Positions 57,703 through 58,279 of a stretch of 58,279 nucleotides of DNA are shown here, piece by piece (the stretch's first letter is position 1; every line of letters starts with the position of its first letter). The notes below the pieces were generated by a model. The model saw only the letters and a list, made by a program, of their open reading frames with translations. It ran no database searches and was not told where the DNA came from. Source of the stretch: CAZKXX01 sp964556705 (GTDB taxonomy: Bacteria; Acidobacteriota; Terriglobia; UBA7540). A program made the position numbers and the translations under genes. The stretch is from NCBI GenBank assembly GCA_964556705.1, contig CAZKXX010000009.1, forward strand, positions 1-58,279, given 5' to 3'.

Positions 57703-58279
57703 TCAGGCGGCTTGGCGCGCTTTCCCCGCCGTGCGGCGAATCCACTCCATACTCACCGACTTCGGCCGCGTGATGGGCGTGCCCATCGCCCGGTTGACCA
57801 CCAGTTGCGCGCACATGCCGAGCGCCCGCGAGACTCCGAACAGCACCGTGTAGTAGTCAAACTCGGTCAGACCGAAGTGATAGAGCAGCGAGCCGGAGAT
57901 GGCGTCCACGTTCGGCCAGGGGTCTTTGGCCTTGCCCTGCTCGCGCAGGACTTCCGGCACGACGCGAAACAGCGCGTCCACCAGCTTGAAGATGTCGTCC
58001 TTGCCGCAGACGCGCGCGCCGAACTCGTGGAAGGCTGTGAACCGGGGGTCGGTGACGCGCAGCACGGCGTGGCCGTAGCCGGGAACGACGTGTCCGGACT
58101 GGAGCGTGTCCCACACGAAGGTGCGCAGGTCGGCGTCGCTCGGCAGCCCTTTGTACTTTTCCAGAATGGCGAGCACGAAGTGCAGGCACTCCTGGTTGGC
58201 GAGCCCGTGGAGCGGCCCCGCCAGGCCGTTCAACCCCGCTGAAACGGCGTAATACGGGTCGGAAAGCGCCGAACCCACG
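57703..58279 (-). CDS. gltA: Citrate synthase, C-terminal part (cut by window edge)
   Basis: The last 191 residues of citrate synthase, which condenses acetyl-CoA and oxaloacetate, are present. GLNGLAGPLHGLANQECLHF, GHVVPGYGHAVLRVTDPRF with the oxaloacetate-binding histidine, and NVDAISGSLLYHFGL with the catalytic aspartate are clear. The GLAGPLHGLANQE wording is closer to the mitochondrial-type enzymes than to E. coli GltA. The start lies beyond the right edge. Confidence 0.93.
   Translation of the reverse strand, partial: VGSALSDPYYAVSAGLNGLAGPLHGLANQECLHFVLAILEKYKGLPSDADLRTFVWDTLQSGHVVPGYGHAVLRVTDPRFTAFHEFGARVCGKDDIFKLVDALFRVVPEVLREQGKAKDPWPNVDAISGSLLYHFGLTEFDYYTVLFGVSRALGMCAQLVVNRAMGTPITRPKSVSMEWIRRTAGKARQAA

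Noticed and set aside
1..58279. CRISPR array, prophage, insertion sequence or rRNA operon
   Set aside because: No regularly spaced repeats, transposase, integrase, phage structural gene or rRNA sequence was seen.

Overview
The window is a GC-rich (by eye, not counted) stretch of a diderm bacterial chromosome. It carries LpxC (lipid A), an OmpA-type lipoprotein, Tat-exported metabolic enzymes, a CRTAC1/ASPIC-UnbV protein, a HzsA-related cytochrome and a HemQ-like protein. This mix would suit Acidobacteriota or a neighbouring phylum; that placement is inference. No phage, insertion sequence, CRISPR array or rRNA is visible. The only tRNA gene seen is a selenocysteine tRNA.

Layout. 1-4.6 kb: ispH, a Tat-exported DegT-type PLP enzyme, an exported acetamidase/formamidase, nth. 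4.7-10.2 kb (minus): hemQ-like gene, OmpA lipoprotein, and an amidase-GerMN-rph-rdgB operon. 10.3-11.6 kb (plus): PilZ protein, STAS protein, selC. 11.6-18.3 kb (minus): TlpA-like protein, VWA protein, MoxR/ChlI-type ATPase, LON-domain protein, MFS transporter, SH3-like exported protein. 18.3-25.5 kb (plus): btuFCD-type ABC importer, two Tat-exported sugar enzymes, gatB, and a peroxiredoxin whose peroxidatic position is an in-frame UGA (selenocysteine). 25.5-35.7 kb (minus): panC fused to a uracil-DNA-glycosylase-like domain, panB, deoxynucleoside kinase, folK, ruvB, ruvA, ruvC, a bifunctional aldolase/dehydrogenase, rpe, lsrF. 35.8-36.6 kb (plus): a HEPN protein and an unknown partner. 36.6-39.2 kb (minus): glutamate dehydrogenase and lpxC. 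39.4-44.7 kb (plus): polA, a GT-C-like membrane protein, a DinB-like protein. 44.7-58.3 kb (minus): Bax1-like protein, CoA-binding protein, two periplasmic binding proteins, DAHP synthase, RidA, a propeller protein, a diheme-type YVTN cytochrome, a CRTAC1 protein, a HzsA-related cytochrome, a Crp/Fnr regulator, and the 3' part of citrate synthase.

Working together: tRNA-Sec and the Sec-peroxiredoxin show an active selenocysteine code. The UGA is followed by a hairpin fitting the bacterial SECIS pattern, and the mature protein would contain no cysteine at all. The 46-57 kb minus-strand block looks like a periplasmic electron-transfer and sensing unit of unknown substrate. Several intergenic regions carry sigma70-type promoters of the form TTGAc-N17-TAnnnT, including one that places +1 on the first base of selC and one that makes the STAS mRNA leaderless. 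Unexplained structure includes a 94-bp multi-hairpin element before panB, a 24-bp palindrome between lsrF and the HEPN pair, and paired hairpins between gdhA and lpxC.
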